Shown here in pieces: positions 55,547-64,000 of a DNA stretch of 64,000 nt. This DNA comes from Enterococcus cecorum DSM 20682 = ATCC 43198 (GTDB lineage Bacteria > Bacillota > Bacilli > Lactobacillales > Enterococcaceae). The first letter of the stretch is position 1, and each line of letters begins with the position of its first letter. Made by a program: the position numbers and the translations under genes. Under the pieces are notes generated by a model. That model was not told the origin of the DNA, searched no databases, and saw nothing but the letters and a program-made list of their open reading frames with translations. The stretch is from the NCBI RefSeq assembly GCF_000407565.1, contig NZ_ASWI01000003.1, positions 931,501-995,500 of the forward strand. Direction: 5' to 3'.

Positions 55547-56242
55547 TTAATCGTTTAATTGAAAGAAATCAGTTAATAATGGAAATTCCCGATAAGATAA
55601 GTCAGCGGTTATCCTTCCTTCTTGCATATAAAAAATTTCATTACATAAGTCAGTGAGATAAGCTAAAACGTGGGAAGAAACCAGAACGATTTTTCCTTGA
55701 TGGGCATAATCTATCAATAGCTCTTGTAGATTTTTGACTTGTGTAGGATCTAATCCATCAAATGGTTCATCTAATAAAAGAATTGCCGGTTGGTGAATAA
55801 GAGTCATAATCAAATGCACTTTTAGCAACGTTCCTTTTGATAATTGATTCAATGGTCGGTCTAAGAAGGGAGTCAATTCAAAGTGTTCTATTAGGTGATC
55901 CATTTCGTCACTAGGATATCGCAGCCTTCTAATTTGACAGATATATCTCATATTTTCATCAATCGTCAAGTAATCATATAATAATAAGTTGGTTTCGAGA
56001 TAGCCTAAATTATTTTTGATTAATTCATGAGTAAAAGGTTCATTATTATACAGAAGATAAGGATAGCTTGCAGAATAGTAGCCAGCTAAATTATCTAATA
56101 AGGTGGTTTTTCCTGCGCCATTTTTACCTACTAAGCCATAAATATATCCAGATTTTAACGACATTTGGATATTTTTTAAGGCAAAAGTATGGTTGGGATA
56201 GCTATAGTTTAAGTTTTTTACTTCTAAATGATTATGCGACAT
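55547..56242 (-). CDS. ABC transporter ATPase of an ABC-2 exporter
   Basis: The 231-residue ATPase has Walker A GKNGAGKTTL, a divergent signature QLSKGTLLKV, Walker B LLLDEPFDGLD and H-loop SSHV. It starts inside the last codons of the upstream permease gene (11-base overlap). The pair resembles bacteriocin-immunity or lantibiotic-type exporters, but nothing identifies the substrate. It is the last gene of a two-gene operon. Confidence 0.85.
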   Translation of the reverse strand: MSHNHLEVKNLNYSYPNHTFALKNIQMSLKSGYIYGLVGKNGAGKTTLLDNLAGYYSASYPYLLYNNEPFTHELIKNNLGYLETNLLLYDYLTIDENMRYICQIRRLRYPSDEMDHLIEHFELTPFLDRPLNQLSKGTLLKVHLIMTLIHQPAILLLDEPFDGLDPTQVKNLQELLIDYAHQGKIVLVSSHVLAYLTDLCNEIFYMQEGRITADLSYREFPLLTDFFQLND

Positions 56243-57650
56243 GGTTACTATTCCTTTCTACAAAATGTGTTAAATGTTTTTTGGTTAGATAAATGGCCAA
56301 AATAGTCAGAAAGATTCCTATCAAATGCAATAGTGCCCAGAAAGTAAGTAGCAAATAAACGTTGGCATTAGGCTGGTGCAATTGAAACAAGACAACTAAA
56401 TTGATGAGTTCAAATAAAAGAATACCGATAACATTTATAAGAATCGCTTTTATCGTTGGTCGATTATAAAATGGACCGGTTCTAAAAAAGTTTGGGTAGA
56501 TTGAAGTGGCAATCGGATAACTAGCTGGTAATATGACTAATGCAAAAGGAAGCACTAAAATAACAATCATTAATTTTACTGTCCAACTTTCTGGAATCAT
56601 ACTCAGAAAAACTAAAAAATAGATAGCATCACAAAAGAAATGGAGTAGATAATTGATTTGTAATTTTCGTATAAATTTTTCTTGTAAAAAGTGACCAAAA
56701 TGCTGGAGTTGAATCATCCGTTTTGCTTCTAAATCAAAGCTTGTCAACGTAGATAAAAAAGAGTTATTGCTACCGATAGCTGTAAATAGTAACCAAAATA
56801 GTATACAATATCGGATACTGTCTTTAAAAAGGTAGCTATAATTTCGGCTTACTTCAAAGGCAAAATATATTAAAAGACCAGGTAGGACTAGGACCATGAA
56901 AAGAAAAGCAGAAATCGTTACGTGAGATTCATGTATAAGAATCGAAAATTCAAGAAATAGCGAGCTCTGATTGAATCGTAATTGGATTTTGTTTTTTAGG
57001 ATTCGATAACTCAAAAGTAAGATGCCTATCATGATTATCATTAAAACTATCCATATCTTGACATGTAGCGTTGTGGTCAAAATTTTTTTGAAAAGCGAAA
57101 TACTTGAAAAAATAATCACCAAAGTAGGATAGTTGATTAGGTATCTGCCTAAGAAATCTAGACTTTGCCATTTTGGTTTTAAAAGTATAGGTCGAATACA
57201 GATTACGCTGACTAAAAGTATGAGCTCAATGAATAAGTAGCTAAAATTGAGCTGATATTTAGCATAATGAAATATAAAAAAGAGATAAGTAAAAAGCGAC
57301 AAACCAATTATTTTTGTATAATTAAGCGCCCAGTCAATCGCAAAGTGAATTTGTTTAAAAGAAAGCCCAAGGTTATACAGCGAGTATTTTCTTTTTTCAT
57401 TTTGAAGAGTGAGGGTACTTTCTTTTAATCCAACTAGTAGTAAACAAATCGGCAATAAGAAGAGTAAGGAGAAGTATGCATATTTTTCTTTGATACTATA
57501 GCTGAAAAGACTAAATAGTATCGGGGTAATCAATAAATTGTTTAGAAGATGTATTAGATATAACATTTTATCCATTGCTTTTTGACTAGCTAAGTGATTT
57601 TTTTCGAAATACAAACTAGTGATAAAAATGTCTAAAAGATATCGTTTCAT
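56232..57650 (-). CDS. Large integral membrane permease partner of the ABC ATPase
   Basis: This 472-residue, very hydrophobic protein has about twelve transmembrane segments and few charged loops. It has no recognised signature apart from the coupling with the downstream ATPase gene (11-base overlap). Twelve-helix single-chain permeases of this kind occur in ABC-2 exporters. AAAGGAG precedes the ATG and a TTGACA box lies about 50 bases upstream. A poorly conserved, Phe/Ile/Leu-rich composition limits recognition. Confidence 0.7.
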   Translation of the reverse strand: MKRYLLDIFITSLYFEKNHLASQKAMDKMLYLIHLLNNLLITPILFSLFSYSIKEKYAYFSLLFLLPICLLLVGLKESTLTLQNEKRKYSLYNLGLSFKQIHFAIDWALNYTKIIGLSLFTYLFFIFHYAKYQLNFSYLFIELILLVSVICIRPILLKPKWQSLDFLGRYLINYPTLVIIFSSISLFKKILTTTLHVKIWIVLMIIMIGILLLSYRILKNKIQLRFNQSSLFLEFSILIHESHVTISAFLFMVLVLPGLLIYFAFEVSRNYSYLFKDSIRYCILFWLLFTAIGSNNSFLSTLTSFDLEAKRMIQLQHFGHFLQEKFIRKLQINYLLHFFCDAIYFLVFLSMIPESWTVKLMIVILVLPFALVILPASYPIATSIYPNFFRTGPFYNRPTIKAILINVIGILLFELINLVVLFQLHQPNANVYLLLTFWALLHLIGIFLTILAIYLTKKHLTHFVERNSNHVA

Positions 57651-57793
57651 CTGTTTTCTCCTTTTCTTTTATTGTAATTATCGTAAACGCTTAAAAAAAC
57701 TTTGTCAAGGTGATAAATCAAGTAGTCATTTGGTTCGTAAGCAGGGAAAAACACTGCTACAATATGAAAAAAAGATAAAATGAGGTTGTTGTC

Positions 57794-58266
57794 ATGAGTG
57801 AGGTAATGGAAAAAATTACGGTTGATTATGAAGCGCCACAAGAACGTATTCAATATGAAAGTGAGCGTTTGGTTAGCCAAATCAAGGAACAGTTAGTAGG
57901 TCAAGATGTTGCTTACTTACATCGACTTGCACCAGAAATTATCGAAAAATCAATTCCGGAACTGCAACAAGCAATTCAAGCAGGAAAATTTAGCTATGAA
58001 GATTTAACCGCCTTTTACCTATTTCGGATGTTAGAAACCGATATCTTAGTAGGTGGAATGAATGCAATTTCTGAGATTCATCCGCAAGCTATCGAACAGG
58101 CACGTAAATGTGATGAACAAAAGGCAACGATAGACTACAATAAATACCCATTATTTGGTATACCAATCACCTTTAAGGAGAATATTTTAAAGAGGAAGAT
58201 GCTACCTTGCTGCAAATTGGCTATGCTTTTGAACAAGCGACGAAGCTAAGAGTTTTACAATCATAA
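57794..58266 (+). pseudogene. Amidase-signature family gene with large internal deletion
   Basis: Codons 1-131 from ATG 57794 read as the N-terminus of an amidase-signature enzyme (YEDLTAFYLFRMLET, GMNAISEIHPQAIEQARKCD, PLFGIPITFKENI). At about 58187 the sequence jumps, in another frame, to a typical amidase C-terminus (EEDATLLQIGYAFEQATKLR) ending at TAA 58264-58266. Roughly 300 residues, including the Ser-cisSer-Lys triad, are missing. The frame as it stands ends at 58249 with an unrelated tail. It is a non-functional remnant. Confidence 0.85.
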
Positions 58267-58378
58267 TTTGTTTTAGTACAGCGACTAATCTTTTAAGAAA
58301 AAGGTCGTTGTACTATATTTTTGCGCTAATTTTTGCTATGCTAGGAATGTTGATTTTTTTAAGAAGGGAGTTATGATT

Positions 58379-59857
58379 TTGCGAAAAACAAATGTGGGCC
58401 TAGTGACAGTGGCAATTTTTGTGGCGACTTTCATGACGGCGGTAGAAGGGACCATTGTGACGACTGCGATGCCTACCATTGTCGGTTCGTTACACGGGAT
58501 TGAGTTAATGAACTGGGTCTTTTCGATTTATCTATTAACCAGTGCGATGTTAACCCCAATTTATGGAAAACTAACGGATAAAATTGGCCGTAAACCTGTT
58601 TTCATGGTTGGGACTTTGCTTTTTATTATCGGTTCAGCACTCTGTGGCATGAGCTTTAATATGCATACGTTGATTTTAGCGCGGGCTTTACAAGGAATGG
58701 GTGCTGGTGCATTAATGCCGGTTTCATTGACTTTGTTGGCGGACCTTTATCCAATTGAACAGCGTACAAAGGTCATGGGTTATAATTCAACGATGTGGGG
58801 AATAGCTAGCGTGATTGGGCCATTAGCTGGTGGATTAATTGTTGATACAGTTGGTTGGCATTGGATTTTCTTTATTAATGTGCCAATCGGTTTAGTGCAA
58901 CTATTCTTAGTTTTTATGAGTTTGCATGAAGAAAAACGTGCGCGTGAAACGAAGAAAATGGATCTTTTCGGTAGTGTTGTTTTGATGTTGGTCTTGCTGA
59001 GTTTATTAGCTGGTTTCCAATTATTAAGTGATCAAGGATTGGGTTGGCTGGTCATGAGTTGCTTTATTGCTAGTGTGCTATTTTTTGTATTATTCATCTG
59101 GGTGGAAAAGCGCGCCGAAGATCCAATTATCACATTTAGTTTGTTTAAAAATCCTTTATTTGTTGGCGTCAATTTAATTGCGGCATTGGTAAGTGGCATC
59201 TTAATGGGGGTAGATGTGTATATTCCGATGTGGATGCAAGGTGTATTAGGTTTAGCTGCTGGAATTGGAGGCTTAGTATTAGCACCGATTTCACTATTTT
59301 GGGTTGTAGGTACGAATGTGGCCAGTAAAATGATGGCCAAACAATCTATTCAAAAGGTTGTCATGCTTGGTTTGTTGGCGATTCTTATGACGACGGTTGG
59401 TTTATTTTTCGCTCCGATGGGGATTGGCGCATGGTATTTTGTCTTGCTGATGTTCATTTTTGGAATTGGCATGGGGATAGTAATTGTTTCGACAACGGTC
59501 TCTGCACAACAAGTTGTACCCAAAAGTCACTTGGGAGAAGCAACCTCATTTAATACCTTGGTTAGAACCATTGGACAAACGGTGATGGTAGCTGTCTTTG
59601 GTTTAATCTTTAACTTTATGACCAACCAAGAATTAGATAAGCAACATTTAGCTGGACGCACAGATTTGTTAAACCAATTTGTCAATCCAAAAACGGCGCA
59701 TCAAGTGGCGAGTCGATTACATGAGATTTTACGAAAAGTGCTTTATGAAGGACTCCATGCAGCATTTTTCGTAGCTATTTTACTGGCAGTGATCAGTATG
59801 GTTTGTGTGAAAATTTATATCCGCCATCAAGTGAAATTAGGCGAATTAGAGGAATAA
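58379..59857 (+). CDS. DHA2-family (EmrB/QacA-like) multidrug MFS efflux pump
   Basis: This protein of about 492 residues has fourteen transmembrane segments. DHA2 markers are TAVEGTIVTTAMPTIVGSL (motif D1 in TM1), GKLTDKIGRKPVFMVG (motif A), the ARALQGMGAGALMP motif B, and GPLAGGLIVDTVGWHWIFFINVPIG (motif C). It exports drugs by proton antiport. A TTG at 58379 has GGGAG 8 bases upstream; ATG 58373 is only 2 bases from it and is the alternative. A convergent TetR regulator shares the terminator. Confidence 0.9.
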   Translation: MRKTNVGLVTVAIFVATFMTAVEGTIVTTAMPTIVGSLHGIELMNWVFSIYLLTSAMLTPIYGKLTDKIGRKPVFMVGTLLFIIGSALCGMSFNMHTLILARALQGMGAGALMPVSLTLLADLYPIEQRTKVMGYNSTMWGIASVIGPLAGGLIVDTVGWHWIFFINVPIGLVQLFLVFMSLHEEKRARETKKMDLFGSVVLMLVLLSLLAGFQLLSDQGLGWLVMSCFIASVLFFVLFIWVEKRAEDPIITFSLFKNPLFVGVNLIAALVSGILMGVDVYIPMWMQGVLGLAAGIGGLVLAPISLFWVVGTNVASKMMAKQSIQKVVMLGLLAILMTTVGLFFAPMGIGAWYFVLLMFIFGIGMGIVIVSTTVSAQQVVPKSHLGEATSFNTLVRTIGQTVMVAVFGLIFNFMTNQELDKQHLAGRTDLLNQFVNPKTAHQVASRLHEILRKVLYEGLHAAFFVAILLAVISMVCVKIYIRHQVKLGELEE

Positions 59858-59860
59858 AAA

Positions 59861-59888
59861 AAGAACGGTTGGCTGACCGTTCTTTTTT
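59861..59888. terminator. Bidirectional terminator between DHA2 pump and TetR gene
   Basis: AAGAACGGT (59861-59869) and ACCGTTCTT (59876-59884), flanked by an A-run and a T-run. It ends both convergent genes. Confidence 0.85.
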
Positions 59889-60453
59889 ATGCACTCATTT
59901 GGATTTGTAAGACATATTGCTCGAATTGGTGCTTAAAGCTATCAAAATAAAGAGCAGCTGGCACTTTTTGCGACTTTTTCCATTCATAGGCCATACCGAT
60001 TAATAGCCAACTGGTTGAAGTGGTTAAAATTTCACTTTCTGGTGTGCGTAATGGTTTTGGAATCGCCCGTTGTAAAATCAGTTGCAAATCTTCTCTTAAT
60101 ACAGGGCTGGTATAAAAACTCAAGGCTTCGACATAGTTCTTTTTGCAGATGCTAGCCATATCGGTATGAAAATCAGCCAAAATTAAGAAAATCTTCTTTA
60201 ATAACTCTAAAGAAAAAGGCTCGTCTGGTAGAATTTGTTCTTGAATTTGAGCGAGTAAGGTTTCTTTAGTAATCGTGTCTAGCAAGTGATATTTATCAGT
60301 AAAATAATTATAAAAAGTGGCTCGATTGATTTGTGCTTGATTGGTTATATCGGCAATTTTGATTTTTTCTAAACTTTTTTGATGCAATAAAGTAATGAAG
60401 GCCTCGATGATTTGTTGGCGTGTTTTTTTACTGCGAATATCAATAGTTGTCAT
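59887..60453 (-). CDS. TetR/AcrR-family transcriptional regulator
   Basis: This 188-residue regulator has an N-terminal TetR HTH (KKTRQQIIEAFITLL, IADITNQAQINRATFYNYFTDKYHLLD) and a C-terminal ligand domain of the TetR_C type seen in small Firmicute regulators. The start at 60453 follows AAAGGATG; ATG 60462 overlaps that site. It converges on the DHA2 pump gene and is the likely, though unproven, regulator of it. Confidence 0.88.
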   Translation of the reverse strand: MTTIDIRSKKTRQQIIEAFITLLHQKSLEKIKIADITNQAQINRATFYNYFTDKYHLLDTITKETLLAQIQEQILPDEPFSLELLKKIFLILADFHTDMASICKKNYVEALSFYTSPVLREDLQLILQRAIPKPLRTPESEILTTSTSWLLIGMAYEWKKSQKVPAALYFDSFKHQFEQYVLQIQMSA

Positions 60454-60514
60454 GACGTTCATCCTTTCTTTTTTTCATTATATCAAGAATGGATGAATTT
60501 ACCAAAAAAATGCT

Positions 60515-61297
60515 TTAGCGCACGAGACAAGTAATTCCTGCTTTTTCAAAGATTTTTTGATGTTTGAAGAGATCTTCTGTATGTAGTTGGCTGACCTTAG
60601 CTAGACGATAGGGACGGTTGAGCTGTTCATATTTTTTTTCACCAAATTGATGGAAAGGAAGTAGCTCAATATTTTGCACACCATATAAAGTAAATAATTT
60701 TGCAAATTCTTTAGCATCTTCTAGGCTATCATTGTATCCTGGAATAATCGGAATCCGCACAATGATTTGATGATGCTGGATGGCATAACTGAGATTTTGC
60801 AAGATGATATCTTGTTTAACCCCCGTACCTTGGCGATGCTTTTCGTTATCATAATGTTTAATGTCAAAATAAATTAAATCAACATACTGTGCGATTTCTT
60901 GAAAGGTATCTGCTTTACAATATCCAGTCGTTTCTATAGCGGTATGGATATTTTGGGCTTTTAAGGCTTTGAGTAAATCGAGGGCAAAATCAGCTTGAAA
61001 CAAGACTTCTCCACCGGATAGTGTAACGCCACCACCTGATTCATGGTAGAAAGGAAGGTCTTTTAATACTTCTTCCATAATTTGGTCGACTGTTTGCATT
61101 TTACCAACTATTTGCATTTTTTTCTTTTGAGGATGAAACATTTCTTCAGGATGGGCATTTTGAGATTCTGGATTGGCACACCAATAGCATCGTAATGGAC
61201 AACCCTTGAAAAATACGACAGAGCGAATCCCAGGACCATCATGTAGACTAAATTTTTGAATATTGAAAATACAAGCTTGTTTAACTGAACGCATCAT
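60515..61297 (-). CDS. Glycyl-radical enzyme activase (radical SAM, PflA-like)
   Basis: The 260-residue radical SAM enzyme has the CxxxCxxC cluster motif in GCPLRCYWCANPE (residues ~35-42), preceded by FSLHDGPGIRS. Glycyl-radical activase motifs GGGVTLSGGE and DIKHYD follow. The extra ferredoxin-like Cys clusters of CutD/HpdA-type activases are missing, so it is the short PflA-like form. It is divergent from the DeoR gene and from the glycyl-radical enzyme it presumably activates. ATG 61297 or 61294 follows AAGGGA. Confidence 0.9.
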   Translation of the reverse strand: MMRSVKQACIFNIQKFSLHDGPGIRSVVFFKGCPLRCYWCANPESQNAHPEEMFHPQKKKMQIVGKMQTVDQIMEEVLKDLPFYHESGGGVTLSGGEVLFQADFALDLLKALKAQNIHTAIETTGYCKADTFQEIAQYVDLIYFDIKHYDNEKHRQGTGVKQDIILQNLSYAIQHHQIIVRIPIIPGYNDSLEDAKEFAKLFTLYGVQNIELLPFHQFGEKKYEQLNRPYRLAKVSQLHTEDLFKHQKIFEKAGITCLVR

Positions 61298-61339
61298 AGT
61301 ATCCCTTCTTTCTTTCATGTTTATCTTAACACAATAAAC

Positions 61340-61369
61340 TTCAAACGTAAATATAATTTGTTTCAAACG
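61340..61369. promoter_or_regulatory. Direct repeats in the divergent activase/DeoR region
   Basis: TTCAAACG occurs at 61340-61347 and 61362-61369, exactly 22 bases (two helical turns) apart and followed by similar A/T-rich tails. Related TTTCAT-TCG and GTTTCAT sequences lie upstream of the enzyme gene (62268-62296). They are candidate operators for the DeoR-type regulator. Confidence 0.5.
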
Positions 61370-61387
61370 AAATATGATATCTGTAAA

Positions 61388-61416
61388 TTGAAAGGCATGC
61401 TGGTTTATGTTATGCT
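61388..61416 (+). promoter_or_regulatory. Promoter of the DeoR-type regulator gene
   Basis: TTGAAA (61388-61393), 17 bases, TATGCT (61411-61416), ending 28 bases before the start codon. Confidence 0.6.
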
Positions 61417-61443
61417 AGATTTGCCTGAGAAAGGATGAGGTTG

Positions 61444-62187
61444 ATGACTAGAGAAGAAGAAATTATTGCGATTGTTAGTGAAAAGAAAAAAATAGAAGTC
61501 AATGAATTGGCTGATTTATTAAAAGTCTCACGGGTCACGATTCGAAAAGATTTAGATAAATTAGAAAGTCGGGGAATTTTGCATCGCCAACATGGTTTTG
61601 CCGTATTAAATAATCAAGATGATATCAATTATCGCCTGGCTATTAATTATGACTTGAAGCGTAAAATTGCTAAAAAAGCTGCTGAATTAGTAAAAGATGG
61701 CGAGATGGTGATGATTGAATCAGGATCGACTTGTGCACTTCTAGCAGAAGAATTAGCATATAATAAAAATGATGTGACGATTATTACCAATTCTTGTTTT
61801 ATTGCTTCTTATGTGCGTAAGTCAGATAGTGTCAAAATTATTTTGCTTGGTGGAGAATATCAAAAAGATTCGCAAGTCAATGTGGGGCCGCTTGTCAAAA
61901 AAGTAATCAGTGAATTTCGAGTAGATAAACTATTTGTTGGGATTGATGGCTTTGATCGTGCACGTGGTTTTACTGGTAGTGATATCACTCGAGCGGATAC
62001 TGCCAACGCGATGATGCAAAGTGCCAATCAAACCATTGTGCTTACTGATTCCACCAAGTTTGAACAAATGGGGGTCATTTCTGAATTTAATTTTGCCGAT
62101 ATTTCGCATGTGTATACGGATGCGGGAATTGATGAAGCAACCATTCACTTTTTAAATGAGCAAGACATTCAGGTTGAGACAGTCTAA
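61444..62187 (+). CDS. DeoR-family sugar-metabolism regulator
   Basis: This 247-residue protein has the DeoR HTH (EVNELADLLKVSRVTIRKDLDKLESRGILHR) and the sugar-phosphate sensor domain (DGEMVMIESGSTCALLAEEL, ITNSCFIASY, KLFVGIDGFD, LTDSTKF). DeoR regulators bind phosphosugars, implying that the flanking glycyl-radical pathway handles a sugar- or polyol-derived compound. ATG 61444 is preferred over ATG 61435, which overlaps the ribosome binding site. Confidence 0.92.
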   Translation: MTREEEIIAIVSEKKKIEVNELADLLKVSRVTIRKDLDKLESRGILHRQHGFAVLNNQDDINYRLAINYDLKRKIAKKAAELVKDGEMVMIESGSTCALLAEELAYNKNDVTIITNSCFIASYVRKSDSVKIILLGGEYQKDSQVNVGPLVKKVISEFRVDKLFVGIDGFDRARGFTGSDITRADTANAMMQSANQTIVLTDSTKFEQMGVISEFNFADISHVYTDAGIDEATIHFLNEQDIQVETV

Positions 62188-62201
62188 AATAAATGTTTTT
62201 T

Positions 62202-62245
62202 GTCTAAGTAGATCTAGTTTCGCTAGTTTTACTTAGACTTTTTTT
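62202..62245 (+). terminator. Terminator after the DeoR gene
   Basis: GTCTAAGTA (62202-62210) pairs with TACTTAGAC (62230-62238), with an inner CTAG/CTAG pairing and seven T's. Confidence 0.85.
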
Positions 62246-62292
62246 ATTGGTTTAAGTTTATAACTTTCATTCGTAATTTAACAAAGTTTCAT

Positions 62293-62322
62293 TTGACAAA
62301 TTGTGAAAAGATGTGCTATATT
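62293..62322 (+). promoter_or_regulatory. Promoter of the glycyl-radical enzyme gene
   Basis: TTGACA (62293-62298), 18 bases, TATATT (62317-62322), overlapped by TTTCAT/TTTCAAATG sequences similar to those before the DeoR gene. Confidence 0.65.
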
Positions 62323-62373
62323 GTGTGCGGAAGAAATCAATAAAGGTTTCAAATGAAGAAAAGAGGGATTTAT

Positions 62374-64000
62374 ATGTCAACTGCTGTAGCGACGCAAGAT
62401 CATGTTAATCGTAAACATTTTGGAGATTTAACCCCACGGATGAATCAATATCGTGAAGAAGTTTTAGACAAGAAGCCTTATATTTGTGCAGAGCGCGCGA
62501 TTTTAGCTACTGAAAGCTATAAACGGCATCAAAACGAACCTAATCTTTTGAAACGTGCTTATATGTTACAAAATATTTTGGAGCACATGAGTATTTATAT
62601 TGAAGATGAGACCTTAATTGTAGGAAATCAAGCAAAATCCAATAAAGATGCACCGATTTTTCCAGAATACACCCTCGAATTTGTCTTGAATGAATTGGAT
62701 ACTTTTGAAAAACGTGATGGCGATGTTTTCTATATTACAGAAGAAACCAAAGAACAATTACGTTCCATTGCGCCATTTTGGGAAAATAATAATCTAAGAG
62801 CTAGAGCCGGTGCGATGTTGCCAGAAGAAGTAAAAGTTTATATGGAATCAGGATTTTTCGGTATGGAAGGTAAGATGAATTCTGGAGATGCCCATTTAGC
62901 CGTGAATTACGAAAAAGTCTTAAAATATGGATTACGCGATTTTGAAGAACGAACGAAAAAAGCTAAAGCGGCATTAGACTTAACCAAACCAGAAAATATC
63001 CATAAGTATCATTTTTACCGCGCTGTGTTAATTGTAATTGATGCGGTAAGAAGCTATGCTATGCGTTTTAGTCAATTAGCTAAAGAAAAAGCTGTACAAA
63101 CACAAGATGCGAAACGTAAGGCTGAATTACTTGAAATTAGTCGTATTTGTGCGAAAGTACCATATGAAAAAGCTGAAACATTCCATGAAGCGATTCAATC
63201 TGTTTGGTTTATCCAATTAATTTTGCAAATTGAATCGAACGGACATTCCTTATCTTATGGTCGTTTTGATCAATATATGTATCCTTATTACCGCCATGAT
63301 ATTGACGCAGGAATAATAGCTGAAGACCAAGTTATTGAATTATTAACTAACCTTTGGATTAAAACACTAACGATTAATAAAGTTCGTAGCCAATCCCATA
63401 CTTTCAGCAGTGCAGGTAGTCCTTTATACCAAAATGTAACAATTGGTGGCCAGACAACAGATAAAAAAGATGCAGTGAATGATTTATCTTTCTTAGTATT
63501 GCGAAGTGTTGCTCAAACACGTTTGCCACAACCAAATTTGACGGTGCGCTATCATAAAAATTTAAATCCGAAATTTATGAATGAAGCGATTGAAGTAATG
63601 AAACTCGGCTTTGGTATGCCAGCTTTTAACAATGATGAAATTATTATTCCATCTTTTATCAAGTTTGGTGTCAAAGAAGAGGATGCTTACAATTATAGTG
63701 CGATTGGTTGTGTAGAAACAGCTGTACCTGGAAAATGGGGTTATCGTTGTACCGGTATGAGCTATATCAATTTTGCTAAGATATTGATGATTACGATGAA
63801 TGATGGGATTGATCCTGTTAGCCGTAAACGTTATGCACAAGGTCATGGCCATTTTACCCAAATGCAAAGTTTTGATGATTTGCTTCAAGCTTGGGATCAG
63901 ACTTTACGTGAATTAACCAAAATGAGTGTCATTGTCGAAAACGTGGTCGATTTAGCGATTGAAAGTGAAGTTCCTGATATTTTATGTTCGGCTTTGACAG
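62374..64000 (+). CDS. Glycyl-radical enzyme of the PflD/PflF type, substrate unassigned (partial)
   Basis: The visible 542 codons run off the window. The fold is that of pyruvate formate-lyase-like enzymes, but the active-site loop reads YSAIGCVETAVPGKWGYR with a single cysteine C446 followed by V-E. True pyruvate formate-lyases have adjacent Cys-Cys, and diol dehydratases have GCVEP. This places it in the PflD/YbiW/PflF group, annotated as formate acetyltransferase but of unknown substrate. The C-terminal glycyl-radical motif lies beyond the window. It is activated by the PflA-like protein upstream and probably controlled by the DeoR regulator. Confidence 0.88.
   Translation, partial: MSTAVATQDHVNRKHFGDLTPRMNQYREEVLDKKPYICAERAILATESYKRHQNEPNLLKRAYMLQNILEHMSIYIEDETLIVGNQAKSNKDAPIFPEYTLEFVLNELDTFEKRDGDVFYITEETKEQLRSIAPFWENNNLRARAGAMLPEEVKVYMESGFFGMEGKMNSGDAHLAVNYEKVLKYGLRDFEERTKKAKAALDLTKPENIHKYHFYRAVLIVIDAVRSYAMRFSQLAKEKAVQTQDAKRKAELLEISRICAKVPYEKAETFHEAIQSVWFIQLILQIESNGHSLSYGRFDQYMYPYYRHDIDAGIIAEDQVIELLTNLWIKTLTINKVRSQSHTFSSAGSPLYQNVTIGGQTTDKKDAVNDLSFLVLRSVAQTRLPQPNLTVRYHKNLNPKFMNEAIEVMKLGFGMPAFNNDEIIIPSFIKFGVKEEDAYNYSAIGCVETAVPGKWGYRCTGMSYINFAKILMITMNDGIDPVSRKRYAQGHGHFTQMQSFDDLLQAWDQTLRELTKMSVIVENVVDLAIESEVPDILCSALT

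Noticed and set aside
58187-58249. Novel 151-residue protein ending KRRS
   Set aside because: The last ~20 residues are an out-of-frame reading of an amidase C-terminus. The frame is a truncated pseudogene.
62374-64000. Classical pyruvate formate-lyase PflB
   Set aside because: The adjacent Cys-Cys pair of PflB is absent; a single Cys in GCVE is present instead.

Overview
The window looks like a chromosome segment of a low-GC Gram-positive of the order Lactobacillales. Gene order and protein style fit an Enterococcus or close relative. Supporting signs are consensus sigma-A promoters, strong AGGAGG ribosome binding sites, Rho-independent terminators after most units, a small SRP RNA next to tadA, YlxM-Ffh, RNase J2, LuxS, ECF transporters and a MalR/CcpA-style maltodextrin locus. 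The species cannot be fixed from sequence alone. No rRNA or tRNA gene and no CRISPR array was recognised.

Layout. 1-3.6 kb: end of a serA-like gene, a DUF1015 gene, the manganese transporter MntH with an MntR-type operator, and an orphan Phd-type antitoxin. 3.6-12.5 kb: a divergent maltodextrin locus, with an ABC importer (malE, malF, malG) leftward and three GH13 hydrolases rightward, and one LacI/MalR-type operator at each promoter. 12.5-19 kb: luxS, asd, RNase J2, a candidate structured RNA, a YtoI-type regulator and nrnA. 19-25.6 kb: a broken glyoxalase-fold gene, then two divergent operons for lysine/diaminopimelate synthesis (dapF-lysA-M20 deacetylase and dapA-dapB-dapH). With asd (13 kb) and patA (35 kb), nearly the whole acetylated DAP pathway lies in the window. 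25.8-37 kb: small conserved genes, tadA and SRP RNA, an MFS transporter, a preQ1-I riboswitch controlling a nucleoside hydrolase and an ECF S component (probable queuosine salvage), and the yunD-yutD-yutF-TIGR01906-patA string. 37-43 kb: a RelBE-type toxin-antitoxin pair, an orphan pstS with PHO-box-like repeats, and the phoP-phoR two-component pair.

The most notable object lies between phoP and phoR. It is a ~1.66-kb IS200/IS605-like element with hairpin ends and no transposase. It carries an intact IscB RNA-guided nuclease and a highly structured upstream region expected to encode its omega RNA (HEARO RNA). The element end contains the phoP stop codon and separates phoP from phoR. The guide part of the omega RNA would be read from the 3' end of phoP.

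43-55 kb: DUF523, ylxM-ffh, an ECF-type S-T-A transporter, a GntR/ABC-2 operon ending in an unannotated 39-codon peptide gene, and the rpsP-khpA-rimM-trmD operon interrupted by a BOX-like hairpin element. rplS follows but points the opposite way. 55-64 kb: a second ABC-2 exporter, an amidase pseudogene with an internal deletion, a DHA2 drug efflux pump with a convergent TetR regulator, and a glycyl-radical enzyme locus (activase, DeoR regulator, enzyme of unassigned substrate cut by the window end).
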